Positions 23,179 through 35,224 of a stretch of 64,000 nt of DNA are shown here, piece after piece. The DNA lies in NCBI GenBank assembly GCA_963971405.1, contig OZ020487.1, positions 31,233,371 through 31,297,370 of the forward strand, read 5' to 3'. Below the pieces are notes generated by a model, which made no database searches, had not been told where the DNA came from, and saw only the letters and a list, made by a program, of their open reading frames with translations. Made by a program: the position numbers and the translations under genes. Source of the DNA: Psococerastis gibbosa. Taxonomy: Eukaryota > Arthropoda > Insecta > Psocodea > Psocidae. How positions within the stretch are numbered: the stretch's first letter is position 1; every line of letters begins with the position of its first letter.

Positions 23179-23418
23179 AATACACGAGTAGATGAATGTG
23201 TTAACTAACATTATCGTAGTTTTGAGTTAATTTTTTTCTGCTATAGACTGCACTTCTCAATGCATATACTGCCCTGTATGTTATCTTCTTTGACTCTGAA
23301 CACCATGCAGTGCCAACTAATCACAATAAGCTGCCATAACACAGAAAATCTGTTAACACCGTTATTTATGCAATAAATATTCCACTTAAAAATAATTTCC
23401 TTCATCCACTCGTGTATT
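23179..23418 (+). mobile_element. ACACGAGTRGATGAA-ended element, copy 1
   Basis: TACACGAGTAGATGAATG and TTCATCCACTCGTGTA bound a 240-base segment that recurs in opposite orientation at 37866-38132. Similarity continues for about 200 bases beyond the right end (Aaggtgaagtaattgttc region), so a longer inverted repeat of some 0.5 kb is shared. A third trace (GCGAGTGGATGAAAGTG) is near 29162. Confidence 0.55.
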
Positions 23419-24214
23419 GTATTGTTTAATCCTATGTGAGATTACTACCATATCCCAAGGTGAAGTAATTGTTCTTTAGAAATGAAAAGTATATCCTAAA
23501 TAGCTGAAGTAATCAAACTTTTGTTTGCGTATTGTACTTATTTTACAGTTTGTTGTATTTCGCATTTGGCGTTTTAACTAAAATTGCCATGGGATATGTG
23601 TATTGTCAATGGTTTATGCTGAAAGTAATAGGCTAAATGAAGACACGGGTATGTGCTGGTGTTAACTCGCTTAAGTCCTATGGATGTCGTTTTGAGATAA
23701 ACAGATCTAAAGTTTTAGCTGATACCGGTTACCTTCTCAATGTATGCAGTGGGTTTACTTCTTTGACACAGAGTGTCGCCCGATTTATTTTTTAACAGAT
23801 CATATTCCACCATGTTCCTTAAAATAATTTCTGTTTTCCTATTTGACTCGTCCTCCACCCTTCAAGCACGATATCGTCTACTGCCGCACTGGAGGGCGAG
23901 GGGGAGATGCTACCCCTGTTTCAGGCCAACCCAGAGAAATGCTTGTATTGGGTGCTAGGATACTGCGACCTGTGGCTGTACGGCAAATGAGCTCACGGAC
24001 AAACTTGCAAAAGAAACCGCTGGAAGTATTACTGGCCACAATGACAAATACGCCTCGTTGTAGTGACAGTTAAGACACTTCTCTCAGTCGTCACTTTACT
24101 GGGAGACTTGACTGGACTTCACTAATGACAGAAATGTCACGGATAAGTAAGAGTAAGTAGATTTTAAAATACCGCATAGAAGGGGAGTCTGTAACGCTGG
24201 GTATACTATACACA
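23419..24214. other. Non-coding interval between units B and C
   Basis: Only short open frames occur here (for example at 23843-24073, rich in Arg and Pro), with no recognised motif. The first 150 bases belong to the inverted repeat shared with 37700-37860. Confidence 0.3.
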
Positions 24215-24411
24215 CTATATTGTCAGGACATGTAGAGTAGTGGTACAGACTCCAAAAGGTTGTTGTTTTTAGTCCCACACTTGCTACATTGTATGGCCAT
24301 GCTTCGGAGGCCATGTGAAACAGGCTGTCCCGGGTCTTCCTAGTTGAGTGTAAGAGAAGGCTTTATAGCCCTAACTCCTCTGGGTTGGCTTATTAATAGA
24401 ACAAAAAAGTC
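24215..24411 (+). mobile_element. tRNA-derived SINE, copy 2
   Basis: An A-box-like AGAGTAGTGG, a degenerate B box followed by AGTCCCAC, then GCCATGCTTCGGAGGCCATG, TCTTCCTAGTTGAGTGTAAG and GGCTTTATAGCCCTAACTCC are the same blocks in the same order as at 34757. Confidence 0.65.
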
Positions 24412-24519
24412 AGTATTTCTATTACAGGAGGAGAATTTGTTACAATAAAAAAACGTCATCGTAAGTACCTAACTGATAATTTTTGAACTTTTCGTTGTTT
24501 CAGTCAGTCTGGCACTGGC

Positions 24520-27500
24520 CGTGGAGGCAGCACAGTACAGGCCTTGCCGTCCATGTCGACCACCCCCTCAGCCCCGTAGACGACGCACCCGGCTTGAAAT
24601 TTTGTGAGACATGGGACATGTGAGGACATGTTCGTACACTGTGATTAATGGACAACCAGCCCAACTCTTCGCCGCTCGTAAGCCACTGTGTCCACTACCA
24701 CGGTAGCCTACTGTTATTATTTATCTGTCTCTATATTTGTGTGTTTCCGAGTAGAATCATTTCCAGCATTTTTGTTGCATAGAATAAGATTTTTTTGTGG
24801 CATAGTTTAACGCCTTCAAAGTCCTATATTTGCATTCAAAGGCACTGAAACATCAAGCATATAAAATTCGGTAGTTTTAAAAATTCTATTCACATGGCGA
24901 ACTTTGAGGTAAAAGTTTACACTGACCGAAATAAATAAGTAATGTACGTATATACATAATACATTATCCGCCACCATACCTCGCCGCGTTTCCAAGTTGA
25001 TCGCTGATCCAACGGCGAAAGTAGTTCATTTATCATCGATTTTGATTAATTGTTAACTGCTTCTAAATATGTGTCCTTGCTAAGAATTTAATTTTCTCTG
25101 TAGAATGTAGATGTAGCCTACATTGTTTAAAGAAAGCTCTTCGCCCGCCTTAATTTCTCATCGCGATCAAAGCTAGATTATTTTTTAAAAAACTGGTTCT
25201 AGTTATCATCCATTCAAAACCAAATAAGAAACTAACACAGTATAGGCTATGCATCGTTAGACGCAAATACTCGAACAAATAAAAATAAATAAGGGAGCGC
25301 TATGTATGGCTATTTTAGGAAAGGCAGTAGTTATGGAGGAGATAAGCCCGTGCAATTAGTGCTAACTTTCGTATAATCAATTTTTAATTCGAAAATCTGG
25401 GCTGCTGGAAATAACAGGTTTCAAAGCGTTTCTTAGCAACATATGGTAGAGGTACTCACGGATCGATGACACTGTTATTAGCCCAAGAGCCCACGATGGC
25501 CAAACTTTCGTAATTTTATAAAAGCTTAAAGTTTTTCTGTGGATGTCACCTTAACCGGTAAGAACAACCAGTGACTATAAAGTTTGGGTTGTGGTTACTT
25601 GGGCAGTTAACAAGAAGTAACGGTGCATAAAATAGAACCTATTATAATGTAGATCTGGTAACCCTATTGCCGACCCCTGGACTAGGTAATTAGATAGGTT
25701 TTTTAAAACCTAACAGTCCTTTTTAAATTTTGCATTCTCGCAGATTTTTCAAACTCTCATTTTCTATGTAAAGACTAGGTTGGTAAGAAATTGGCATGGG
25801 AATGCTTGTTGGCAGGTCCTGGATGCATGGTGTATTTGTCAAAGCATGCACGTACACGCTCTACATCTGTTCAGTGTCGGATTCTGACGTTAGGTTAAGG
25901 GTAGATCCAGCGGAAACTTTAGGAGGGGTGGTCGCAAGTTGTACATGTAAGTTTAAAAGGTAATTTGTTTGTTGAAAAGTTGAGGTTTATTCAATTATTT
26001 CCTTTTACTATCTTATGAATTTACTTATTTAGTTGGGGTCATGCCCCCCCCCCCCCCGGTGGATCTGCCAATGATTTCAGCAACTTTGAAAGCTGCACTG
26101 CCATTCTCATTCTAGAACGCTAATTTCCCACCTGGAAGTCCACTCAAATACATATAAAAGCTGCAATGTCATTCTCGATTTTGTGAATCTTATGCGCCCA
26201 GAGTAACTGTCGATTGATGGTAAGATCCGAACTTAATAGCTATTTGGTTTATCGGTTGCTGTTGCGTACAATCTGCGTTGTAGTCGAGGCATCATCATCT
26301 TCTTATGGGGCTGGGGAATATCTTCTAACGTGTTTTTCGGTTGATTGCTTCGACAAATGAATGACAGCTAACCTATATAAGTTCTTCAAAGGCTAGTTTA
26401 ACTTTAGTTTGGAATGCGAGTATTTGGAGCTGATTATTTGAATAGGGCAATCAAGTGCATTGGTAGTATGGCAAACTAGCGAACACAGTTGAGTAGGCTA
26501 CAAGAAATTTATACATTTCGTGTGAACGGTTCAACTAGACAACAGACAGAAGAGCGACCAAGGTTTGTTGCCTCACCATACCACTTTTAAACAATCAAGA
26601 CAAGCAATTTAAATATTGTATATTTTATTTACGTTCTTAACAATGGTCCAAGTTAGGATTTAAGGCCATGGTTGGGCTATACTGGGCGTGGAAAGTGGTC
26701 GCACTTTGATTGCTAATAGACATCTTTAGGCAGCTGGTATCGGATAGTGAAGTGACCGTGAAATTGTGATTATAAGAAGAGAACGAAGAAAATATGTGAA
26801 GTGCTAAAGTGAATTGTTAGTTAGGTCCCTGGTGAAGTGAATTGTGAGGTTGAGGCGCCACCACCCAGTTGCCTCATTTCGTTCTGTTTCCCGCCATCAC
26901 AGCCTTACAGCCTTTCCGAACGGCGACGACCACGATTAGGTACTCCTCCTCAATCCAGGGTCCTTCCCCGCTCCTCTGTCAGGAATGCGCTCTAGATGTT
27001 TCTGTACAAACACTGAATTCTACTTTTCTTGTGTTCAACGACAATAATTTGTTGGGCAGCTATGCAACTCTCTACTCCTGATTGTCCATCTTTATTGCTG
27101 CTGCACTGTCGAATGACCATGGCACTGGTCAGTTCAATTGTGATTAGGCCAATTCCAATATGAAACTCCAGTCGCTCCCTACATTCCAAACTGAACTTAA
27201 ATTATTGCCCTTTAAGTCGTTTAGATCTGAGACGAATTTTTTGACAATCATGTGAATGCATGCATATGGTGGTCTCACATATTCATTACAGACACCAAGG
27301 AACGGCTTAACGTTTGAAGAGCTTTTACGTTGCCAACCTTCTGGTTACGAAGATTCCTCTATTGGAAAACACGTTTTCAGAATACTACTCGGTGTCTTGG
27401 GAAGTTAGTCAGCAACTGGTATACATCGGGGATTGTATTGCACACGTGGTCACCGGTTATTAAAGTAGCTACTGATCTGTATCTTACCATTAATATTACA

Positions 27501-27640
27501 ATAGCTCGGAAAGTTTCAGCAAGCTGAGAATGAAGAGCGCAGTTTTTAGAGCTGCTGCATCCTTAGGGCAGGGTGCGGTGCTGATGAAGCGTAGGGTATG
27601 CTTGCTTTGATACACACCATGAATCGTGCAAGGCATGTTG
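24520..27640. repeat. Segmental duplication unit C (old, diverged)
   Basis: The order of landmarks matches A and B: CCCGTAGACGACGC (near 24575), GGAATGCTTGTTGGCAGGTCC (near 25799), AGTTCTTCAAAGGCTAG (near 26380), GGTGAAGTGAATTGTGAGG (near 26831), CATGTGAATGCATGCATATG (near 27248) and the chemoreceptor-like block near 27350. Similarity is patchy, with many indels, so C split off well before A and B separated. Confidence 0.7.
27310..27540 (-). pseudogene. Possible chemoreceptor-like exon relic, unit C
   Basis: This is the diverged counterpart of the A and B relics. One minus-strand frame reads ENVFSNRGIFVTRRL without a stop, which is closer to the usual gustatory-receptor pattern than A or B, but stops and indels break the upstream part. 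A second shared block (26992-27189, minus; HIGIGLITIELTSAMVIR) aligns with A and B frames near 10500 and 19420. Confidence 0.3.
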
Positions 27641-28337
27641 TACGATAGGTATATTTCGCTCCTTGATTTGCCAACTGTTTTAAAAAATCAATTTTAAAAT
27701 TTTATGTCCAATCGTCGTATCTGCAATGTACAAAAATGAAAATATCTTGGCTGAAGTGTAGGAGATACATAAAACCACCGGAAAAAACATTGCAACGCTC
27801 TCCTGATAAGTTAACAAATCATCAAGGAGTGATTTGTTAGTTGTATTTCCTACCCAATGGCGTAATGGGTTTACGGGGGGCGCCAGGGATGGTGTATAAT
27901 ACAGTGCATAATTTGTGGTGTTACTCATTTTGATAGCACTGATGTTATGATTTTATAGACGAAGAATTTAACAGCAGCAGGGTTTCCCCGTTTTGTTTTT
28001 GAAGAAATAGACCTGAAATAGTGGGATTATGCGCATTGTGGTAGAGTTTAGATTTTACCAACGACGAATATATGTTTATTTATCGGGATCCCTGTTGGTC
28101 AATATAAATTAATTAATGGACTTGAATGTCGCTAATTCAGCACTCACATTTCTTATTTTTTACTGTTGAAAATTGCTCCGCCTCCGTTTATTATTTCTTA
28201 TCGATGATTTTTTGAGGTGGCTGTGCCTGTGCAAAGATTGGAAAGGTTTGGGGTTATGTGTGCCTTTAATAAACAATAGATCTAGTATATATATACTGAT
28301 GTAATTATAGTCACATTCTTGCAAAGTACCGTACCTA
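27641..28337. other. Non-coding with a stray minisatellite unit
   Basis: Bases 27985-28070 (AGACCTGAAATAGTGGG ... TTTTACCAACGACGAATA) are one diverged unit of the G/C-rich minisatellite found at 29635-31050. No gene is seen. Confidence 0.4.
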
Positions 28338-28690
28338 ATATCGCTCATGCACGAGAAAAGTGACACATTTCAAAAAATAAATATGGCGAATTTTATGAAT
28401 GTAGTGTCACATATCTAGTTTAATTTGTTTCCATAAGATTGCGTTTTGTCACTGATCCATTGTCAAGTTTGACTACTTCGGGTTTGGCAATACTGACATA
28501 ATTCGGAATGTGCTCCAGGCGTTGACGTGGTAATTACACTTTTCTTTCAAGTATACTGTCACGTCTCAAAAGTATTAAAATGCCTCGAGGTACTACAAGT
28601 AAAAACTAAAAAATGGTCAGAACTAAAATTTGAATTATCTCAAAAGCCAATATTTAGAAATGTGTCACTTTTCTCATGCATGAGCGATAT
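28338..28690. mobile_element. ATATCGCTCATGC-ended TIR element, copy 1
   Basis: ATATCGCTCATGCACGAG and CATGCATGAGCGATAT are inverted ends. The similarity extends inward through AAAAGTGACACATTTC, so the inverted repeat is over 30 bases. The 353-base body is non-coding. The same body, split by insertions, makes up 51119-55363. TA-rich flanks make the target duplication unclear. Confidence 0.75.
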
Positions 28691-29634
28691 ATTGTTTTAA
28701 TATTTAAAAACTAAAAAGAAATTGGTTACTGTAATTTTTTGGGACCCATAAACTTATAATGAATGGATGCCACCATGTATACGGTATAGTTCGTTATTTT
28801 GGGGCTTTTCTTAGCCAATATAAACACAAGTACCTAGGCATACTGTATATTATGTAAGAACAGGGCCTAATACTGCTGTGTTATTAATAGAAGCAAGGAT
28901 GATTATAGTCGGGAACACTTGTTTTGTATTATTATTGTAACTTCGTAACTTTAGCCTTTGTTTAATTGTTTAACGTGAATTCGATAATTATTGTTGTTGT
29001 TCGTAAGACATTGTATGTGATATTATAAGGGACACCCGGAGATGGGAAAGACTTATTTAGGCTACATGTGCCACAATGGTCTTCATTTACTGAACTGTAG
29101 CCATACACATTTGCCGCCTAATTGAAACCTTTGCGAATTGATAATAATAATTTATGCTGACGCGAGTGGATGAAAGTGTTAACTAACACTTGTTAACTTG
29201 AACCGTAGTTTTGATGAAACGCATTTCTTCTGTCTATTTTCTATACCATTCATAACGCATGTTACCATCAATGACTATGAATTTCAGTGGTTCTGATTTC
29301 TCTTCAAGCTTACCACTTTTCAATGGTTTATGTGATGTATTCATATTAAGGGTGGGTCTTATGATCGATAGACAATTCTCGGTAGAGAACACTCCACGGC
29401 ACTGCCATGTGTTAAAGCATGACCGTCCAATATTCCTCACCGAGACTTAACAAACGATTGTACAGGTAGGACCCGCTCCAAGTCGCCTACGTAATTATTT
29501 CGTTAGTGGAACCTGTTTTTATTATTTTGATTAAGCCATTTGGAATCGGTAAGAAGGCTGGGCTAAGGAAGTGGTTCCTATTAATTTGTCGTTTGGCCAA
29601 TAACTGCTCTAGTTACTTAGCAAATCCACCCAAG
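28691..29634. other. Unassigned non-coding stretch
   Basis: Mostly AT-rich sequence. GCGAGTGGATGAAAGTG near 29162 is a trace of the ACACGAGTRGATGAA element. Short open frames on both strands near 29240-29450 overlap and show no motif. Confidence 0.3.
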
Positions 29635-31050
29635 CAGTGGCGTAGCCAGATTTTTTTTTTTTTTTTGGGGGGGGGGTCCAGTTGTCCAGTTTTCATGCAA
29701 CATCAATGCATAAAGTTTGCCTGCTTCCGATAGGTTTTCAAATGGAGTGCTTTGGCGTAAATTCCCAAAATGTCTGGGGGGGGGGGCTTTAGGACCCCGA
29801 GACTTTGATCCCCCAGAGAAAAATGTTGAGAAATGGGCCCAAATTAGTGAGATTTTGCGCATGTTATACCCTGGAGCAAGGAGGTCTCCCCCGGAGAAAG
29901 AAAATTGATAAATAGGCTCAAATTAGTGAGGTTTTACGCATACTATACCCTGGAGAAAGGGGGGCTCGGGGGTCTCCCCCGGAGAAAAAAAAATTGATAA
30001 ATAGGTCCAAATTAGTGAAGTTTTACGCATTTTGCATGCAGTACAGTTGAGATTTTACCGACGAATAAACCTACCACTGAGTGGGGCCCGTGGCCTCGTC
30101 CGAAGAAAAAGTCTGAAAAAAATAGGTCTGAAATATTGGGGTTTTAAGTATTTTGAGAATATATATTTTGTGAAAGTACTTTTTTTTATTATGACTCATG
30201 TAAAATAATAAATAAATATAAAATATGTCATTCGCCACCATAACATCTTTGTCACCAGAAATCCTGGGCCCCCCCCCCCCCCCCCAGGACCCCCTATGTA
30301 CGCCAATGATGGGGTGGTGCCTCATTTGGTGCCCCCCCCCCCGTATTTTCGTAAAATAGTATAAAAAGAAGAAAGTCTCTCTCCTGGACGTACGCATCTT
30401 CTAATTAGGGGAACCTTGCCTCCACATGCAAAATGGCTTCACAATGGCAAGGGACCCAAAGAAGGAAACTTTATATGTAACTGATTTATTTTGGGAATTA
30501 TACTATTATTATTATCTTAATTTCCCCACCGACGGGTCAGGAGGCCGAAGGGGGGCCCTGGGGTCTCCCCCGGGAAGGTTTGTGAAAAAAATTGGCCTGC
30601 AATTGTGCAGTTTTACACATTTTGATGTATATACTGTGCGTCTTGTAACGTATTCAAATAATTTTTAGGTTTTACAGCCTAATGCAAGAAAGGGCGGCCC
30701 GGGGAGTCTCCCCCGGGGGAATTATTTTGAAAAAGAATAGGCCCGAAATAGTGGAATTTACGCACTTTGAAAGCAGTTTATTTATATTTTACATGTGAAG
30801 AATATTACAGCTAACAAGAGGGGCCTGGGGGCTACCTCGGGGAATGTTTTTTTTTTAAAGAAAGGCCTGAAATAGTCAGCACAAAAATGTTGATCTTGCA
30901 GATGATAAATTTATTATTAAAACTGGAAACAGGGGGACCGGGGTCTCCCCGGAGAAGTTTTTAATGAAATATCTGAAAAAATTTCTGTTTTGCTACATTT
31001 AGGGGTCCGGACCCCGCGAACCCCCCCCCCCCCCCTTGGCTACGCCACTG
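29635..31050. mobile_element. hAT-like non-autonomous element filled with a minisatellite
   Basis: CAGTGGCGTAGCCA at 29635 and TGGCTACGCCACTG ending at 31050 are 14-base perfect inverted ends. The flanking octamers CACCCAAG (29627-29634) and CACCCCAG (31051-31058) match at 7 of 8 positions, the duplication length of hAT elements. The interior is a tandem series of roughly 100-150 base units of the form 'GGGGCCCGGGGGTCTCCCCC, A-rich, GAAATAGTGGGGTTTTACGCAT'. Poly-G/C runs lie just inside both ends. No transposase is encoded, so mobility would need a partner element. Confidence 0.75.
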
Positions 31051-31616
31051 CACCCCAGCTCAACCTTGTTATTGATCCTAAGCAACAAGTTACAGTAACC
31101 TGCCTGCTGTTTTAGACATTGCATGGATATTCTAAATACATAGTTAGGATCTGCCTTATTACCTGCAAGAGGGCTGACAATTCATTTTAAGCGTTTAATA
31201 AATATGCCGCAACTGTAAATTTGGCAGTTTTATTTAAAATGGTTTCTATTTTTTTTTTTACTTGGTATAAGCTTATAATTATTTTTCTCTTGTATCGGAT
31301 AACAGTTTTTTACTAGCCTGTATCATTGTCAGCGCTCTTCCTGAACCTTGCTCCTCTACCTACTATACCAAATCGAACCTTTTCGTAGGATGTCAGCACC
31401 AATAATCCTCTTAGTCTGCTTGAAATTTAATCAATCTTTGTATCGTTGGGTCTTGTAGAATTGGCTTTAAATTAACTGCCTGTGTGAGGCTGGGGTTCAG
31501 ATTTAATTAAAAGGTAAGCGTAAATTCGGTCATTATAGGCCTAAAGGTTTGCTGCAGATAGGTTTCCATAGTAATGGCATGATTTGACAGTCGATGAATG
31601 AAGTAGGTAGTTGGAA
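31051..31616. other. Non-coding spacer
   Basis: AT-rich unique-looking sequence lies between two minisatellite-bearing elements. No frame or repeat of note. Confidence 0.3.
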
Positions 31617-31813
31617 TCAAGGGGGGTCCAGGGGTCACCCCCGGTTGAATTTTTTTGAAAAATAGGCCTGCAATAGAGGGGTTTTACGCATATTGATGGC
31701 AGTAACATTTAGAATACAATCGCACATAAGAGGGGCCCGGGTGTCTCCCCCGGTTGAAAATTTTTGAAAAATATACCTGAAATCGTGAGGTTTTACGCAT
31801 ATTGATGGCAGTA

Positions 31814-32984
31814 ACATTTATAATTTTTTTTTTTCCTTCGTGGGGCCTACTCATTTGAGTTCCTATAAGCGTCGACCTAGAAGGTCTTTTGCTTCCACGT
31901 TTGCCGTCTACGCCCATCTTATAACACCAGTCTTTTTGATAAATTCTAGTGTTTTTGTGATGGGATTAGATCGGATGGTTTCCTCTTCAGACCTAGGGTG
32001 GCCAAGAGTTTGGTATCGAGTTTGTCCCAGCGCTTCACATTCAAAGAAAATGTGTTCAGCTGTTTCTTCTTCAACTTCACACAGTCTGCATCTACTGTCG
32101 TTTTTCACGCCAACCCTATGCATGTGTTTGTTGAAGTGGCCGTGGCCCGTAAGCGTGCCAACCACCCTTCTAGCTTGCTCTCTACTTAAAGAGAGAAGCT
32201 GATCGGTGAGCTTCTTACTAGGACCCGGAATAACCTTCTTAGCAAATCTGCTTTCCGGGACTTTCTTCCATTCCTCTGCAGTTTTTCTCTGCACCCATTT
32301 TTGTACAGAAGTACGGGCCTGGCAATAAGCCATCCCGTACTTAGGTTCTGCACCAATGAATGGCGTTTCTGCACCTTTTCGAGCCAGCTCGTCGGCTCTT
32401 TCATTCCCATCAAAGTTCGAGTGCGCCGGGACCCAAATCAGCGAGACTGAGTTTTCCCGACACACCTTTATTAGGAGGTTGGTGCAGTGCCACACCATTT
32501 TTGATGTGATCTTTATAGCCCCCACAGCCTTAATCGCTGCCTGCGAGTCTGTATAGATAATAATGGTTTTGCCCTTGCATTCCATTTCCATACACTCCTC
32601 TAGGCATTTTATATGGCCCCTACCTCAGCCTGAAAGACTGTAGCATATTTGCCGAGGCTTAGGACTATGGATTTGTCTACAGTTTCCCCATAGACTCCTC
32701 CTCCAGCCCCATTTTCCATTTTCGACCCATCTGTATACCAGACTAGGTCATTGTCCCCTGTTTGATGTTCTTCAGCATTCCATTCTTCTCTAGCTGGAAT
32801 TCTAGTGTTAAATGGTTTGCTGAATGAGAGCAGGGGTGTCATTCGGTCTGACGGCATTAAAAGCGTGTCTTCCGATATGCTTTTGGTAATATTGGGGTGG
32901 CCTGACCTTTTGCTTCTCCAGCAGCCTTCCAGCTCCAATCTATAGGCGCCCATCCTGGCCTGTGCTTGAATGACATTTATAATT
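31814..32984. repeat. 12-base target-site duplication of a non-LTR insertion
   Basis: ACATTTATAATT occurs at 31814-31825 and again at 32973-32984, directly flanking the non-LTR body. The copy at the poly-T side abuts the element's 3' tail, as expected for target-primed reverse transcription. Confidence 0.8.
31826..32972 (-). pseudogene. 5'-truncated non-LTR retrotransposon: RNase H and C-terminal domain
   Basis: Minus-strand frames 33007-32609 and 32591-31908 together carry an RNase H domain: YTDGSKMENGAGG (first Asp), FQAEV (Glu), TDSQAA (Asp) and GNERADELARKG (last Asp). A Cys-rich tail follows with CRLCEVEEETAEHIFFEC, typical of RNase H-bearing I/R1/Loa/jockey-type elements. One frame change near 32600 breaks it. 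The upstream RT is absent, so the copy was 5'-truncated on insertion. The first codons of the upstream frame are host sequence beyond 32972. The poly-A tail is the T run at 31824-31836. It is not functional. Confidence 0.9.
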
Positions 32985-33326
32985 ACAGGCGCTGAATACA
33001 ATTCCACACAATTCGATTAAAATGTCTACTTAATCTGAAATTACATCACTCAATTTCATTTCTTAATAAAAAAACCGGGAGATTTTCCGGGCCATTTTCC
33101 AAAACCGGGAGATTACGGCCTCCCGACAACATTCACCCGGGAGCCGGGAGATTGGGCTGAAAACCAGGAGCCTCCCGGGTAAACCGGGAGGTATGGCAGG
33201 CTTAATTTTATAACCTAAAACTGGACAGGCGCTTTTTCCACCAACGTCAATAGTGATAGTAAATGTAGTATTGACGGAAATTTGAAGTTTACTCTATGCC
33301 ATGATTAAAATTGATCAATGATCATA

Positions 33327-33450
33327 GGCGCGGTTTCCATCGACCTCAAAGTGCAAAATACACATACGGTGACGTGGTAGCAGACATCCACCAGTCGGTG
33401 GAAACCATAGACATAGTAAATTTTATTTGCTCCATGGTGGAAACCCCGCC
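33327..33450. mobile_element. GGCGG-ended hairpin MITE, copy 2
   Basis: GGCGCGGTTTCCATCGACC and GGTGGAAACCCCGCC are the inverted ends. ACGTGGTAGCAGACATC lies inside, as in the 54669 copy. At 124 bases it is mostly palindromic and non-coding. A related fragment (CCACCAACGTCAATAG) precedes it near 33238. Confidence 0.6.
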
Positions 33451-33685
33451 AATCCAGTGTTGCCAGATACCCCGATAAATGGGGGCAAAGTCGATCACCA
33501 TTATGGGGTTTCAGTAAGTTTTCGAAGTCCCATTTTATTTATTTTTTGACAAGGGACTTGTGCGTAACAAAAGATTAAATTTACTCCCAATGATTTTCAT
33601 TACTTTTTGTGGGAAGATAATCGGTATTAATTTTATTTTGTTGTGATCGACTTTACCCGGTGAGTGGGGCAAAGTCGATCACTCA

Positions 33686-34483
33686 TCTTATTGCTTTCCA
33701 ATTTATGCGTAGGCCTAGTATAAGGAAAGCTTTGTGATGGTCGAAATGTTTGATTCCGAGATTTCAGCGGATTTACACGTTTTGAGGTCCCAGGAACCCA
33801 AAAAAGTGGTTTTTACGAAGTGTCTGTCTGTAGCTCTATCTGTCTGTCCATCGATTTCCGGGCAAACTACTCAGTCGATTTTGATGAAATTTAGCATAGG
33901 TTTACAAAAATCATACCTCGAGACTTTTATTTTTATTTTGGGCCAACTCAATGTGGGGGGGGGGGGGTTTATACTCAAAAAACTCCATAAAAACTTATAA
34001 AAAAATTATTTCTCAAAAACGGCTCCAACGATTTCTTTTAAATTCGCATATATTGTAGCTGTTATTATAATGTTGATAAAATGCGGGGGGTCGCTTGCCC
34101 CTTGATAGTTTGCTTCTCGGGGTAAAAAAATAAAAATAACTAAATTTTAATGAAAAATGACTAAAAGATAATATTTCTGCGAGACCTTTCTATCGATTAT
34201 TTCTACCATCAGGCATATTTTAGGTGTTAAATGGAGTAACGAAACCGGACAGGTTGCTTTCGCAAAAAAACTATTTGGTGTTGTGGAAAAAAGTTTTTTT
34301 GGAAAAAATTATATAAAATTCACGGTCAATTGCATTGCATGCCCTGCCATTATTACTGCGAGATATCCGAAATTTAACCATAGTAAAATTATTTACCATG
34401 AAATTACTCATTTTCTTTATCTACTAGACTAGGCTAATTGATAAATTGGAAAGCATGTTCCAGTAAACTCGGACCGGTTCTTT
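33686..34483 (-). mobile_element. AACCGGTCCGAG repeat family, copy 2 (inverted)
   Basis: This is the reverse orientation of 15602-16248: TGCTTTCCAATTTAT at the left, the GTCTGTCTGT microsatellite near 33823, and ATAAATTGGAAAGCATG with CTCGGACCGGTTCTTT at the right. At about 0.8 kb it is longer than copy 1. Confidence 0.7.
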
Positions 34484-34756
34484 TGAATGGTAATCGACTT
34501 TAAACCGATTATATGTCTAATTTCGATCAGTTTTAGGGGTTATAGAAAATGTTAACTTAACTCTACAAGTTTTTTTTACTAGATTAATTTACATTAATGC
34601 ACAAAATATGAAATATAACAGAACCAATGAAAAATGAAATTGAAATATCACTGCCGAATGCAGATTCGTCCCTTGTTCTCAAATCGTACCGTAGGTAGCC
34701 TATCTAAAGCATTCGATGGCATTTTAATTTATGGCAAATTACGGTACCACACCTAT

Positions 34757-34965
34757 TTCTGGTCAGGACATGAATTGTTCCGGACTCTGACTTTCAGGTT
34801 GTTGGTTCGAGTCCCACACTGTCTACGTTCTCTGGCTAGGCTTTGGAGGGCATGCAAGCAGTCGGTCCCGCGTCTTCCTAGTTGAGTGTAAGACAGTAAG
34901 AGAGGGCTTTATAGCCCTAACTCCGTTAGGTTGGCTTAGTAATAGCACAAGTCCTTATTTATTTA
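34757..34965 (+). mobile_element. tRNA-derived SINE, copy 3
   Basis: B box GGTTCGAGTCC near 34804, then GGCTTTGGAGGGCATGCAAG, CTTCCTAGTTGAGTGTAAG and TTTATAGCCCTAACTCC, and a TATTTATTTATTTA tail. This is the best preserved of the short SINE forms. Confidence 0.7.
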
Positions 34966-35224
34966 TTTACACGCGAACCATGGTTTCCCAAAAATTTATA
35001 AAACCCTATAGCCGTGTTTTCTTCAGGAATCTAAAAGAGCCCTGTGCACCTAACTGTACCACAAGTGCATATTTAAACCAAGCACAACTTTTCTGAGAAG
35101 TAATAATAGCAAATAAATAGAATTTCTAGGACATACTATAAAAGGGTATAGTATAGTGATCGACTTTTCCCTGTTTCTATATACATGCGTCCACATTTTC
35201 CTTCCAAACATGCGAAATTGAGAA

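Larger units (their letters stand above)
31617..33204. mobile_element. Truncated TAAGCCTGCCA-ended element with minisatellite, interrupted
   Basis: The right end (CCGGGAGGTATGGCAGGCTTA) and the adjoining GGGAG/CTCCC palindromes match the left end of the complete copy at 47031-48467 in inverse orientation. Two minisatellite units follow (about 31620-31820), and the left inverted end is missing. A non-LTR element sits inside at 31826-32972. Without it the sequence GGCAGTAACATTTATAATTACAGGCG would be continuous in type with the 47.2 kb copy. Confidence 0.65.

Noticed and set aside
26043-26058. Homopolymer C/G runs (also near 11288, 29664, 30270, 51268, 61467 and 63712)
   Set aside because: Several are the poly-G tracts just inside hAT-like ends; the rest are simple slippage tracts without further meaning, and their lengths may be unreliable.
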